A stretch of 38,606 bases of DNA from Deltaproteobacteria bacterium. GTDB lineage: Bacteria; Desulfobacterota; RBG-13-43-22. Where the stretch lies: assembly GCA_016219225.1 (NCBI GenBank), contig JACRBX010000193.1:1-38606 (forward strand), given 5' to 3'. This document shows positions 7,130-15,680 of the stretch, piece after piece; position 1 is the stretch's first letter; each line of letters starts with the position of its first letter. Below the pieces are notes generated by a model. That model saw only the letters and a list, made by a program, of their open reading frames with translations. It was not told the origin of the DNA and searched no databases. The position numbers and the translations under genes were made by a program.

Positions 7130-8548
7130 TTAACGGGATATCCTTTCTATGATTTCCCCATCCGGCCCTAACAATTCAATAACCATCGGCATGGCCCCGA
7201 TAGCATGGGTGGAGCAGGAAAAACAGGGATCATAGGCCCGGATGGCCGCCTCGACCCGGTTTAACATGCCCTCGGTCAGTTTCTTTCCGTCGACGAAGGA
7301 TTTGGCCACCATTTCCACCGATTTGTTGATGGCCCAATTGTTATGCCCGGTAGCGACAATCAGATTGACCTTGGTCAGCATCCCGTTTTGATCGGTTTTA
7401 TAATGATGGAAAAGGGTCCCTCGAGGGGCCTCTAAACACCCCACTCCTTCGCCGGTCAAACCCTTGGAATCACCAACCAGATTGGTGGAGGTGACCTCGG
7501 GGTCCAGGAGGATTTCCTTGGCCCGCTCGATGGCATAAAGGTCTTCAATCAGGCGGGCGTAGTGATACCATAGCGTACCCTCCACCGGCTTGCCGTCGGA
7601 TAGGGCCTTGAAATTGGCGAATTCCTCATTGGCCAATGGGGTATTGATCCTTTCGGCCACATTCAGGCGGGCCAAGGGTCCGACCCGATAGGTGCCGGCC
7701 GGATAGCCCAGCTTGCGATAATAGGGAAATTTCAGATAAGACCAATTTTCAACATGCTCGGCAATATGCTCCAGATAATTTTTGGGATCGAATTCCTCCA
7801 GGGTCTTCCCGTTTTTATCCATTAACCTGAGCCTGCCGTCGTACAACTGCAAACCACCCTGCTCGTCGACCAGGCCCAGATAGCCCGAGGGGAAAACCGC
7901 AAATTTATCCACCAGTTCGCGGTTGGCCTCGAACCAGCCCTTGGCTACGGTGATGGCCAGTTTGATGGTCTCCATCACCTCGTCGATCCGGCTCAAGAAA
8001 TCGTCACAATCTTCGGCCGAAAGAGGCCCATTGACCCCGCCGGGGATGGAATGGATGGGGTGGACCCTTTTACCCCCCAGCTTGCGGATGATTTCCTGAC
8101 CGAAGGCCCTGGACTGGACGGCCTTCAAAGCCAGCTCCGGATTGGCCTGGATGACCCCGACGACATTTCTTATAGCCGGGTCGGCATCGAACCCCAAAAG
8201 CATATCCGGTCCGGCCAATTCAAAGAAATGCATGGAGTGGGATTGAATAAACTGTCCCATATGCATCAGCTCTCGAAGAAGCCCGGCGGTTCGGGGAGGT
8301 GTCGCCCCGATCACCCGGTCACAGGCCTTGGCCGAGGCCAGATGATGGCTGACCGGACAAATGCCGCATATCCGGGGAGTGATTTGGAGCATCTCGAAAA
8401 AGGGCCGGCCTTCGGTGAACTTTTCAAACCCTCGAAATTCATTGACATGCATAAAGGCGTTTTCGACTTTCCCCTTGGCGCCCATATGGATGGTGACTTT
8501 GGCATGACCCTCTATCCGGGTTACCGGTTCTATGGTAATTTTTTGCAT
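7130..8548 (-). CDS. hydL: [NiFe] hydrogenase large subunit (HoxH/HydL type)
   Basis: This is a 472-residue catalytic subunit. The N-terminal nickel motif is [11 protein letters not shown] with Cys61 and Cys64; the C-terminal one is DPCFSCSTH with Cys442 and Cys445. All four nickel-binding positions are cysteine, so this subunit is not a selenoprotein. A 24-residue C-terminal extension after His448 is the peptide normally removed by a maturation protease, and such a protease is encoded at 18946. The start [10 protein letters not shown] is standard. Sequence and partners place it with the group 3 cytoplasmic, NAD(P)-linked enzymes. Start 8548 is chosen because AGGAGA precedes it by 7 bases; an ATG at 8569 would overlap the small-subunit gene. 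It is last in the operon. Confidence 0.92.
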   Translation of the reverse strand: MQKITIEPVTRIEGHAKVTIHMGAKGKVENAFMHVNEFRGFEKFTEGRPFFEMLQITPRICGICPVSHHLASAKACDRVIGATPPRTAGLLRELMHMGQFIQSHSMHFFELAGPDMLLGFDADPAIRNVVGVIQANPELALKAVQSRAFGQEIIRKLGGKRVHPIHSIPGGVNGPLSAEDCDDFLSRIDEVMETIKLAITVAKGWFEANRELVDKFAVFPSGYLGLVDEQGGLQLYDGRLRLMDKNGKTLEEFDPKNYLEHIAEHVENWSYLKFPYYRKLGYPAGTYRVGPLARLNVAERINTPLANEEFANFKALSDGKPVEGTLWYHYARLIEDLYAIERAKEILLDPEVTSTNLVGDSKGLTGEGVGCLEAPRGTLFHHYKTDQNGMLTKVNLIVATGHNNWAINKSVEMVAKSFVDGKKLTEGMLNRVEAAIRAYDPCFSCSTHAIGAMPMVIELLGPDGEIIERISR

Positions 8549-8561
8549 TTTATCTTCTCCT

Positions 8562-9101
8562 CTAATCATACTTCAAGGTCTGATCCTTCAAGACCGGGAT
8601 TCGGCCTTCCAGCAGTTCACTGAGCACAATATGGATGGTCTCGGCCGAAGGAGGACAGCCGGGCAAATAAACATCGACTTTGACCACCTGATCCAAGGGG
8701 CGGGCAAAAATCGGTTTGGCCAATTCCTCCGATTGGGGTATTAAACCGTCTACGGTGCTTTCCGTCTCCACATAGGCCCGCTGCAGGGCATCCTCTATTG
8801 TAACCTGGTTCCGCATTAAAGGGATGCCCCCGAGAACCGAGCAATCCCCCAACGACACCAGAATCTGACAGCGCTCCCGCATTTCCCGGGCGACTTCCAG
8901 ATGGGCGGTGTTGTTGACCGTGCCGGTTAGAATCCCGACGGTGACGCCGTCTCTCGGCGGATGTTTTAAGTCGGTTATCGGGCATGATGTTATCTCTATC
9001 TTATCCAGTAATTGGACCAGCCTCTCGTCCATATCCAATAGGGACATATGGCATCCGGCACAAGCCGCCAGCCAATCGGTTGCAATCTTTATCTTCGCCA
9101 T
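8562..9101 (-). CDS. hydS: [NiFe] hydrogenase small subunit (HoxY/HydS type)
   Basis: The protein has 179 residues, the length of the short, single-cluster small subunits of group 3 hydrogenases. Ligands of the proximal [4Fe-4S] cluster are visible: Cys14 and Cys17 in CAGCH, Cys87 in GDCSVLGG and Cys149 in PGCPPS. There is no signal peptide and no second cluster domain, so it is cytoplasmic and must pass electrons directly to the NuoG-like subunit encoded just upstream. A strong GGGGGAG site precedes the ATG. It ends 13 bases before the large-subunit ATG. Confidence 0.92.
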   Translation of the reverse strand: MAKIKIATDWLAACAGCHMSLLDMDERLVQLLDKIEITSCPITDLKHPPRDGVTVGILTGTVNNTAHLEVAREMRERCQILVSLGDCSVLGGIPLMRNQVTIEDALQRAYVETESTVDGLIPQSEELAKPIFARPLDQVVKVDVYLPGCPPSAETIHIVLSELLEGRIPVLKDQTLKYD

Positions 9102-9120
9102 AAGTCTTTCTCCCCCCCTT

Positions 9121-10179
9121 CTACATTCGGGCGGCCAATTGGGTTAATACTTCATTTTCCGGAATCAAGCCCTCGGGCAAGGGTACGGCCTTCCGGACCG
9201 CCACCTTTTTACCTTCCAGGTTATAGAGCGACCCTTCGTGCTCATACCAGAGCAGGGCCGGTAAAACGACGTCGGCCACCTCGGTAATCGGACCGTGAAA
9301 GCTGGCCTGGACGGTCAAAAACCTGGCTTCCCGGGCCTGTTTGACCTTCTCTTCTGAAAGGGTGGTCTCTTCCAGGAGAAGATAGACCGCCTCCATTTGA
9401 GCTGGAGCAAAAGTCGCTCGAAGCCCCAAGGCCTTGGCATGGAAGCCATTGCTTTCCGGGAACAAGGGGATAAAATGGGCCTTCTTTTGCAATGTGGCCA
9501 GCCTTTCCGCCTGCTGGGGAGGGGTTTCCTCACCATAAAGCACAACCGGCGCGGCACTGTCCTGACAAAATTTAATGGCGCGGCCCATTTCATTCAGGGG
9601 AAAGGTTTTATGGGCAAACCGCCTCATCGCATGGTTGTTGTCGGAAACAATGACCAATCGGGCCCCTTTCATGCAGGCCCGCTTAATGTGATAGCCGATG
9701 ACCGGATGATCGGACAGGGGATCGGCACCCGTGACCAGGATCGTATCCGCAGAAAGCAAATCATTGAGGGACCCCCCCAATGGCAGATTAAACCTGGCCA
9801 GGGTCGGCTCCAAAACACCCACGTTGGCCCGGATCTTCCCCAGGAATACGGCCACAAATTCACTCAAGGTCAGGTTAAGGGTCCGGCAGGTGGTCCAGGC
9901 CCCGACCTTGTTATGCGGACTGGCCTTGATCGCCCTGGCAACAGTATCCAGGGCCTCCCCCCAGGTGGCCGGCTCCATCCGGCCATCTTTACGGATTAAG
10001 GGGGTTTCAATGCGCCGGCGCTTTTCCTTGAAGGGCTGAAAGCGGCCCTTGACGCAGAGCACGCCGTTATTGTGTTCCTCCCATTCCCCTTCGACCCTTA
10101 AGACCCGTCCGGCCCTGGTAATGATCTCCGTACCACAACCCACGCTACAGAACAGACAAACGCTTTTGGTCCTCTCCAC
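9121..10179 (-). CDS. NuoG/FdhA-like C-terminal half (split HydA)
   Basis: This 352-residue protein starts at a GTG and carries the molybdopterin-oxidoreductase [4Fe-4S] motif with Cys8, Cys11, Cys15 and Cys42 (CLFCSVGC, then GVLCVKGR). The fold typical of the FdhA/NuoG central domain follows (ILVTGADPLSDHPVIGYHIKRA at about 145-166). It is much shorter than true formate dehydrogenases and has no catalytic cysteine or selenocysteine, so it is probably a structural, electron-relay version as in NuoG. It is in the same frame as the upstream gene (10198-10839) and separated only by a TAG at 10198-10200. The intervening codons still encode a linker-like AGRESQ. No good ribosome binding site precedes the GTG. 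Together the two would make a 572-residue NuoG-like HydA. Confidence 0.8.
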   Translation of the reverse strand: MERTKSVCLFCSVGCGTEIITRAGRVLRVEGEWEEHNNGVLCVKGRFQPFKEKRRRIETPLIRKDGRMEPATWGEALDTVARAIKASPHNKVGAWTTCRTLNLTLSEFVAVFLGKIRANVGVLEPTLARFNLPLGGSLNDLLSADTILVTGADPLSDHPVIGYHIKRACMKGARLVIVSDNNHAMRRFAHKTFPLNEMGRAIKFCQDSAAPVVLYGEETPPQQAERLATLQKKAHFIPLFPESNGFHAKALGLRATFAPAQMEAVYLLLEETTLSEEKVKQAREARFLTVQASFHGPITEVADVVLPALLWYEHEGSLYNLEGKKVAVRKAVPLPEGLIPENEVLTQLAARM

Positions 10180-10197
10180 CTGGGATTCCCGTCCGGC

Positions 10198-10839
10198 CTA
10201 GGCGCTCTGACGGTCGATCAAGGCCCCGGTGGGACAGATCTGCAGGCAAGTGCCGCAGGTAACACAGGAGGATTCTCCAAAGGGAACGTCGCCGTCGGCG
10301 CAAATCCGGGTCTTGGCCCCGCGGTAGATGACCCCCAGGGTATTGTTGGCCGCCAGTTCGTTGCAGGCCCGGATGCAGCGCCGACAGAGGATACAACGGT
10401 TATGATCCATGATGAAATGTTCCCGTGTGCCGTCAACCGGCTTGGCCTCACCGGGATTCGGATAAATCCAGTGATCCAGTCCGTAGCGGTAGGCCAGGGC
10501 CTGTAATTCGCAATCTCCGCTGGATTCGCAAAATGGGCAGTAGTGGTTTCCTTCGGAGAAAAGCATTCCCAGAAGGAACTTTCTCTCTTCAACGACCTTG
10601 GGTGATTCGGTCTCCACCCGCATGCCTTCGGATACGGGAAAGGTGCAGGCCGGTTGAAGACCCCGTTGTCTCTCGATTTCAACCAGACAGATCCGGCAGG
10701 CCCCCAGGGGGGTAACCGAAGGATGATGGCACAGACTGGGGATATCGATACCGGCCCCCTTGGCCGCCTCCATAACGGTCTGTCCGGCCCGGGCCCGGAT
10801 GTGACGTCCATTGATTTTTATATTCACAACCTTATCCAT
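10198..10839 (-). CDS. NuoG/HoxU-like iron-sulfur subunit (N-terminal half of split HydA)
   Basis: This 213-residue electron-transfer protein carries four cluster motifs in order. A plant-type [2Fe-2S] site has Cys37, Cys48, Cys51 and Cys65. A His-Cys3 [4Fe-4S] site has His99, Cys101, Cys104 and Cys110. A two-cluster ferredoxin domain has Cys149/152/155/159 and Cys192/195/198/202. This is the layout of HoxU and of the N-terminus of NuoG and of [FeFe]-HydA. It should connect the NuoF flavin subunit with HydS. GGAGG lies 9-10 bases before the ATG. The frame ends in TAG and continues as the molybdopterin-like half in the same frame. Confidence 0.88.
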   Translation of the reverse strand: MDKVVNIKINGRHIRARAGQTVMEAAKGAGIDIPSLCHHPSVTPLGACRICLVEIERQRGLQPACTFPVSEGMRVETESPKVVEERKFLLGMLFSEGNHYCPFCESSGDCELQALAYRYGLDHWIYPNPGEAKPVDGTREHFIMDHNRCILCRRCIRACNELAANNTLGVIYRGAKTRICADGDVPFGESSCVTCGTCLQICPTGALIDRQSA

Positions 10840-10888
10840 TAGAAAAACCTCCTTTATAGCGATCCGGAAATCGGAGAGTCCCTTTTAC

Positions 10889-13800
10889 TCAGGCCGAGGC
10901 CACGGCCCTTTGCTGAATCGGGGTCAAAAGTCCCATCGATTTTAACCATTCCAGATCGCATCGCAGACAGCGTTTACACTCTTCTCGAGCGATTTGTTCA
11001 TCGAAACCGGCTTCCACCTCTTCAAAGCATTGAACGCTTTTCTCCTCGGACAGACGCCTGACCACCGGGCGATTGGCCTCGGCATAATCCTCCGGTGAAT
11101 AAAGTTGCGGGATTTCCCGGCAGAGGGAGGCGAACTTGATCCGCTCCACCGGTTGTCCTTTCAGATAGGCATCCACGGTTACGGCCACCTTATTCCCCTG
11201 ATCAACGGCCTCGATAACCGTGGCCGGTCCCAGAGTGACATCGCCGGCGGCAAATACCCCCGGGCGGGTGGTCATCAGATTCGCCCCCACCTGGATGGTG
11301 CTGTCGGCTTTCACCTCAATCTTTCCCTCTCCCCCGAGGCCTCCCAAATCCGAGGCCTGCCCGATGGCGGCGATAAAGATATCGGCATCCAGGATGAATT
11401 CGGGTACCTCAAACTCGGTGGCCTCGATCGGTATGGGGCGCCGGCGGCCGCCGGCATCAAACTCGCCGAGTCGCTGTAAATGGCATTCCACGCCGGTCAC
11501 CTGTTCGGGACCGAGGATACCCACCGGGTTGGTCAGGAAATGAAATTGAATCCCTTCCCGGAAGGCCTCCACGATCTCCTCTTTCCAGGCCGGCATGTCT
11601 TGACGGGTGCGGCGATAGAGGATATGCACCCTTTTGGCCCCCAGGCGCAGAGCGGTCCGGGCAGCGTCAATGGCCACGGCCCCCCCCCCGACCACGGCCA
11701 CTCTCTTTCCCTTGATCTCCGGCGGTTTTCCCAGGGCCACGTTTTTCAGGAATTCGATCCCCTGATAGACCCCGGGCAGGTCTTCCCCGGGTATGCCCAG
11801 ACGCCGGCCCTTATGGGCCCCAAGGGCCAGGACCACGGCACTATAGCCGCTTTGGTCCAGCAGGCCGTCAACCGTGAAATCCTTCCCCATCTCCTGGCCC
11901 AGTCTGATTTCCACTCCGGCCCGTTTAATGGCCTCGATTTCCATATTTAAGATGTTTCGCGGCAAACGGTATTCCGGAATACCCACGGCCATCATGCCCC
12001 CGGCCACCGGCAGTTTATCAAAAACCGTCACCGGATAGCCCCGTTGGGCCAGCCGCAGGGCCGCGGTCAAACCGGCCGGGCCGGTCCCGATGATCGCCAC
12101 CTTTTCCTTTTTGGGACCTTCCAGCTTCGGGGGGGTCCAGGGTTTTTCCATTTCATGATCGGCCATGAGCCGTTTGGCCAAACGGATGGCAACCGGATCA
12201 TCAATATCGCCGCGCCGGCATTTTTGCTCGCAAAAGGCCGGACAAACCCGGCCGCAGATCAGGGCAAAGGGGTTTCTTTCCCGATGGATCTCCAGGCCCT
12301 CAGCATAATTACCCTGGGCGATCAGGGCGATAAACGAAGGGACGTCAACCTGGGCCGGACAGGCATTGGTACAACGGGCTCGGACCAGAGTCTTGCAGGA
12401 GCCGGCCGGACACTCGCCGTCGAGGATATGGGTCAAAAATTCCTCTTCAAAATATTTCAAGGCCGACATGACCGGCCCGGGAGTCAATTGCCCTAAGGCG
12501 CACAGGGAGCCGGTTTCCATACCCTTGGCGATCTGCTTTATGGTTTCGATATCTTCCAGTCTGCCCTGGCCTTCGGTAATCCGGGTCAGTATTTCCAACA
12601 TCCGCTTTCCACCCACCCGGCAGGGGATACATTTCCCGCAGGATTCGGCCTGAGCGAACTTCAGAAAAAATTTGGAAAACTCCACCATGCAGGTATCTTC
12701 GTCCACCACGATCATACCGCCCGAGCCCATGACCGCACCCACTTCCTGGAGGGAATCAAAATCCACTTCCACATTGAGGTGCTGCGGCGGGATGCACCCC
12801 CCCAGGGGGCCTCCGGTCTGAACGGCCTTAAATCGCTTGTCTTTGAGAATCCCTCCGCCGATATCGAAAATAATTTCTCCCAGCGTAATTCCCATAGGCA
12901 CTTCAACCAGACCGGTATTATTAACCTTTCCGGTCAAGGCAAAAATGGCTGTTCCCGGGCTTCGTTTAGTGCCGATATTATTAAACCAATTCGATCCGTT
13001 GACCATAATTTGGGGGACATTGGCATAACTTTTGACATTGTTCAAGTTGGTCGGCTTCCCCCAGAGACCGGAAGCGGCCGGAAAAGGGGGACGGGGGCGG
13101 GGTTCGCCGCGCCGGCCTTCGATAGAGGCCAATAGGGCGGTTTCTTCCCCACAGACAAAGGCCCCGGCCCCTTCCTTAATATGCAGTTGGAAAGAAAAGT
13201 CGGTGTTAAGGATATTATCGCCCAGCAGACCGTACTCCTCAGCCTGGGCGATGGCCACGTTGAGACGCTTAATGGCCAAGGGGTATTCGGCCCGGCAATA
13301 GATGGTCCCTTCCCTGGCCCCCACCGCATAGGCGCAAATGGTCATGCCTTCGATCAGACTATGGGGATCGCCTTCCAAAAGAGAGCGGTCCATAAAGGCC
13401 CCGGGGTCCCCTTCATCGGCATTGCAAACCACATATTTGACATCCCCCGGGGCCTTAAAGGTAAACTCCCATTTGGTACCGGTGGAAAACCCGGCCCCTC
13501 CACGTCCCCTTAAGCCGGAGCGTTTGACCTCCTGGATGACTTCCTCCCGGGTCATATCGAATAAGGCCTTTGACAGCCCTTCATACCCGCCCCGGACAAT
13601 ATATTCCTCAATCTTTTCGGGGTCGATCATCCCGCAGTTGCGCAGGGTGATTCGAACCTGTTTGCTGTAAAAAGGTATATCCTGATACCGGGGAAGTTCC
13701 TTATAGGTCTCGGGGGCCTTATAGGTTAAACGACCGACCACCCGGCCTTTGACCAGGGTCTCCTCGACAATGGTCTGAACATCCCTGGGCTGCACCTGAC

Positions 13801-14008
13801 AATAAAAAATCCCTTCAGGGTAGATGACCATGATCGGTCCCATGGCACAAAAGCCGCGGCACCCGGTTGGTACGACCCGGACCTCCTTATCCAAACCCCG
13901 GCGGGAAATCTCCTTGTTTAATCCGGTAATGACCTCCGGGGACTCCGAGGCCGTGCACCCCGTTCCGCCACAGACCAGAACATTGGCCCGATAAAAAGGC
14001 TCAGCCAT
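10889..14008 (-). CDS. NuoF-GltD fusion, flavin subunit of the hydrogenase (HydB-like)
   Basis: This 1,039-residue protein has three parts. Residues 1-95 are a thioredoxin-like [2Fe-2S] domain with Cys13, Cys18, Cys50 and Cys54. Residues 110-530 are NuoF: the FMN/NADH motif GLRGRGGAGF at 166-174, and a [4Fe-4S] site with Cys457, 460, 463 and 503. Where HydB proteins continue with CPAG-CK and a two-cluster ferredoxin domain, this one switches at about residue 540 to a GltD/SudB-like module. That module has an N-terminal cysteine-rich region (Cys546, 550, 585, 589, 593, 597), FAD motif GTGPAG at 641, NAD(P)H motif GGGAVAIDAAR at 774, GDV at 922 and a final CKRCLRC at 1011. It probably oxidises or reduces NAD(H), with the second flavin site possibly serving NADP(H). 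GGAGG precedes the ATG. Confidence 0.9.
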   Translation of the reverse strand: MAEPFYRANVLVCGGTGCTASESPEVITGLNKEISRRGLDKEVRVVPTGCRGFCAMGPIMVIYPEGIFYCQVQPRDVQTIVEETLVKGRVVGRLTYKAPETYKELPRYQDIPFYSKQVRITLRNCGMIDPEKIEEYIVRGGYEGLSKALFDMTREEVIQEVKRSGLRGRGGAGFSTGTKWEFTFKAPGDVKYVVCNADEGDPGAFMDRSLLEGDPHSLIEGMTICAYAVGAREGTIYCRAEYPLAIKRLNVAIAQAEEYGLLGDNILNTDFSFQLHIKEGAGAFVCGEETALLASIEGRRGEPRPRPPFPAASGLWGKPTNLNNVKSYANVPQIMVNGSNWFNNIGTKRSPGTAIFALTGKVNNTGLVEVPMGITLGEIIFDIGGGILKDKRFKAVQTGGPLGGCIPPQHLNVEVDFDSLQEVGAVMGSGGMIVVDEDTCMVEFSKFFLKFAQAESCGKCIPCRVGGKRMLEILTRITEGQGRLEDIETIKQIAKGMETGSLCALGQLTPGPVMSALKYFEEEFLTHILDGECPAGSCKTLVRARCTNACPAQVDVPSFIALIAQGNYAEGLEIHRERNPFALICGRVCPAFCEQKCRRGDIDDPVAIRLAKRLMADHEMEKPWTPPKLEGPKKEKVAIIGTGPAGLTAALRLAQRGYPVTVFDKLPVAGGMMAVGIPEYRLPRNILNMEIEAIKRAGVEIRLGQEMGKDFTVDGLLDQSGYSAVVLALGAHKGRRLGIPGEDLPGVYQGIEFLKNVALGKPPEIKGKRVAVVGGGAVAIDAARTALRLGAKRVHILYRRTRQDMPAWKEEIVEAFREGIQFHFLTNPVGILGPEQVTGVECHLQRLGEFDAGGRRRPIPIEATEFEVPEFILDADIFIAAIGQASDLGGLGGEGKIEVKADSTIQVGANLMTTRPGVFAAGDVTLGPATVIEAVDQGNKVAVTVDAYLKGQPVERIKFASLCREIPQLYSPEDYAEANRPVVRRLSEEKSVQCFEEVEAGFDEQIAREECKRCLRCDLEWLKSMGLLTPIQQRAVASA

Positions 14009-14110
14009 ATCTGCCTCCTGCTTCCTAATTTAATGTTTTTATATTCTTAAATTGATTGATCTTAAACGTTACGGCTTACTGGGTCTGGTTCTATAGCTCC
14101 CGGTTAAACG

Positions 14111-14181
14111 AGTACCCAGCAACCAGTAACCAGTAACGAGCAACCAGCAACGAGCAACGAGTAACGAGTAACGAGTAACGA
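14111..14181. repeat. Degenerate word tract (AACCAGT / AACGAGT type)
   Basis: About ten 7-base units AACCAGT, AACCAGC, AACGAGC and AACGAGT run in tandem between the ferredoxin gene and the NuoF-GltD gene. Confidence 0.8.
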
Positions 14182-14187
14182 ATCTTC

Positions 14188-14568
14188 TCAGGTTTTTTGC
14201 GCTTCCATGCGACTGACGGCCCATTCCTGAATCACCTGACCTCGGATCAGATGCTCCTCGATTAAGCGCGGCACCTTTTCCTGGGTGATATTACCGTAAC
14301 GAACCCTGGATTTGCCCGCCTGTTCCACATCGACCAGGGGTTCTTTGGCGCACATCCCGACACATCCGACCGTTTCCACATGGGCCTCGATCTTTCGGTT
14401 GTCCAATTCCTTTAATACGGCTTGCATAACCTCCCTGGCCCCGGCGGCGATGCCGCAGGTCCCCATACCGATAATGATCCGGGTCCCGGTCTGAACCCTG
14501 GACATCAAATCTTTCCGGGCCTCATCACGGATCTTTTTCAGCTCTTCAACACTCTTGAGTTTTGTCAT
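14188..14568 (-). CDS. Thioredoxin-like [2Fe-2S] ferredoxin (HndB type)
   Basis: This 126-residue protein aligns by eye with the small ferredoxin found between the HATPase and hydB genes in many bifurcating-hydrogenase operons (HndB of Desulfovibrio). Conserved blocks are TRIIIGMGTCGIAAGAREVM and VGCVGMCAKEPLVDV. Only three cysteines occur in the cluster region (Cys38, Cys69, Cys73); the second of the usual four is absent, so cluster binding may need another ligand or be lost. The N-terminal 25 residues are a charged helix. GGAGG lies 7 bases before the ATG. It is expected to be a soluble accessory subunit. Confidence 0.8.
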   Translation of the reverse strand: MTKLKSVEELKKIRDEARKDLMSRVQTGTRIIIGMGTCGIAAGAREVMQAVLKELDNRKIEAHVETVGCVGMCAKEPLVDVEQAGKSRVRYGNITQEKVPRLIEEHLIRGQVIQEWAVSRMEAQKT

Positions 14569-14610
14569 CTATTTTCCTCCTGGTTCATCCGCCGAATGCT
14601 TTTTTCCCCT

Positions 14611-15180
14611 TTAAGCCCCAACCCTGGCCGGCAAGGCCCTTATGGAAAGGCCGTTTTCCGCCTCGGCCCAAAAACCCATCAGCCATTTCCGGACCTTGGG
14701 GTGGGTCAAGGGTATCTCCATCAGTTCCTTTTGAATTTCAGAGGAGTCCAGCCGGAATTCCTCTTCATCGACCCGGTGGATATACAGCCAATCCAGCGGG
14801 GGTTCGGACAAAAGCAGGGCCAGCAGGACCGAAGTCATATCCCCTAAAGGGGCCCGGTCGACATGGCTGTGACGAAAGGTGCCCCTGATCGTCGTTCCGG
14901 CTCCCGGTAGGGAGCGGATTTCCAAAGCCCCCTCGCACCTGCGGCAGGCCTCGGACAATAAGGGAAGCCCCAGGCCTACGTGGCGCGTTTTCCTGGTGGT
15001 ATAAAAAGGATCCAGGACCCTGGCCGTCTGTTCTTCGGAAAGCCCTCGCCCATTATCCTTGATTTCAATCCGCAAAAGGTCGGCCTGCAAATCCTCATCG
15101 ATTCTTATCTCAATTTTAGAGGCACTGGCCTCAATCGAGTTTTGGATCATGTCCAATAGATGGAGAGATAATTCGATCAA
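14611..15180 (-). CDS. HATPase-domain protein of the hydrogenase operon
   Basis: The protein has 189 residues. Residues 1-105 form a GHKL ATP-binding domain: N box DMIQNSIEAS (10-19), G1 box DNGRGL (42-47), and a G2-like TTRKTRHVGLGLPLL. A C-terminal part of about 80 residues has no motif I know. There is no dimerisation/phosphoacceptor domain, so it is not a standard histidine kinase; it resembles anti-sigma-factor or serine-kinase-like ATPases. The same gene sits between nuoE-like and ferredoxin genes in many HydABC operons, where its job is unsettled. The start is a TTG at 15178-15180, five bases after the NuoE stop, with AAGGAG inside the NuoE end. Confidence 0.8.
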   Translation of the reverse strand: MIELSLHLLDMIQNSIEASASKIEIRIDEDLQADLLRIEIKDNGRGLSEEQTARVLDPFYTTRKTRHVGLGLPLLSEACRRCEGALEIRSLPGAGTTIRGTFRHSHVDRAPLGDMTSVLLALLLSEPPLDWLYIHRVDEEEFRLDSSEIQKELMEIPLTHPKVRKWLMGFWAEAENGLSIRALPARVGA

Positions 15181-15185
15181 GGTCC

Positions 15186-15653
15186 TTAAGTCTCCTTTAA
15201 AATCTGGGCCATTTTTTCAGGGACCAAACGGCCTACGACCTTGTTGTCGACTACGGCCACCGGGGCCAGCCCGCAGGCCCCCAGGCAGTAAACGACCTCA
15301 AAGGTATATTGATAATCCGGGGTGGTTTCCCCGGCCTGAATACCCAATTCATTCTGAATCGTATCCACAATCCTCCCGGCCCCCCGGACGTGGCAGGCCG
15401 TTCCGTCACATTGCCGAATAATCGTTTTTCCCCGGCGGGTCAGATAAAATTGAGAATAAAAGGTGGCTACTCCGTAAATCTGACTCAAAGGGGTGCCCGT
15501 CTTTTCCGCTATCCGGCCCAGGGCTTCAGACGGAAGATAACCATAAAGATCCTGGGTTTTCTGTAAAATCGGGATCAAGGTCCCCTGCCTCCCATTGAAT
15601 TCGTCGATGATTTTATCGAGAGGTTCTAATTCGATAGTCTCCGAATGGGTCAT
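15186..15653 (-). CDS. NuoE-like [2Fe-2S] subunit (HydC/HndA type)
   Basis: This 155-residue protein is a full-length NuoE/24-kDa homologue. The helical N-terminus (LIPILQKTQDLYGYLPSEAL, then IYGVATFYSQF) precedes a thioredoxin-like domain whose four cysteines are all present: Cys82 and Cys87 in CDGTACHVRG, Cys123 and Cys127 in YCLGACGLAP. It should hold one [2Fe-2S] cluster and dock to the NuoF part of the fusion protein. An excellent GGAGGG site lies 5-6 bases before the ATG. Confidence 0.92.
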   Translation of the reverse strand: MTHSETIELEPLDKIIDEFNGRQGTLIPILQKTQDLYGYLPSEALGRIAEKTGTPLSQIYGVATFYSQFYLTRRGKTIIRQCDGTACHVRGAGRIVDTIQNELGIQAGETTPDYQYTFEVVYCLGACGLAPVAVVDNKVVGRLVPEKMAQILKET

Positions 15654-15680
15654 TTTTCCCTCCTGTTCTGATAATCCCTA

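Noticed and set aside
7130-8548. Selenocysteine in the hydrogenase large subunit
   Set aside because: All four nickel-site positions are cysteine codons and there is no in-frame TGA.
8051-8623. 190-codon plus-strand open frame inside the hydrogenase large- and small-subunit genes
   Set aside because: It is antisense to two well-conserved hydrogenase genes and shows no family pattern; it is an overlap artefact of GC-rich DNA.
9121-10179. Catalytic formate dehydrogenase subunit
   Set aside because: The protein is too short and lacks the catalytic Cys/Sec position, so it is a NuoG-like relay domain.
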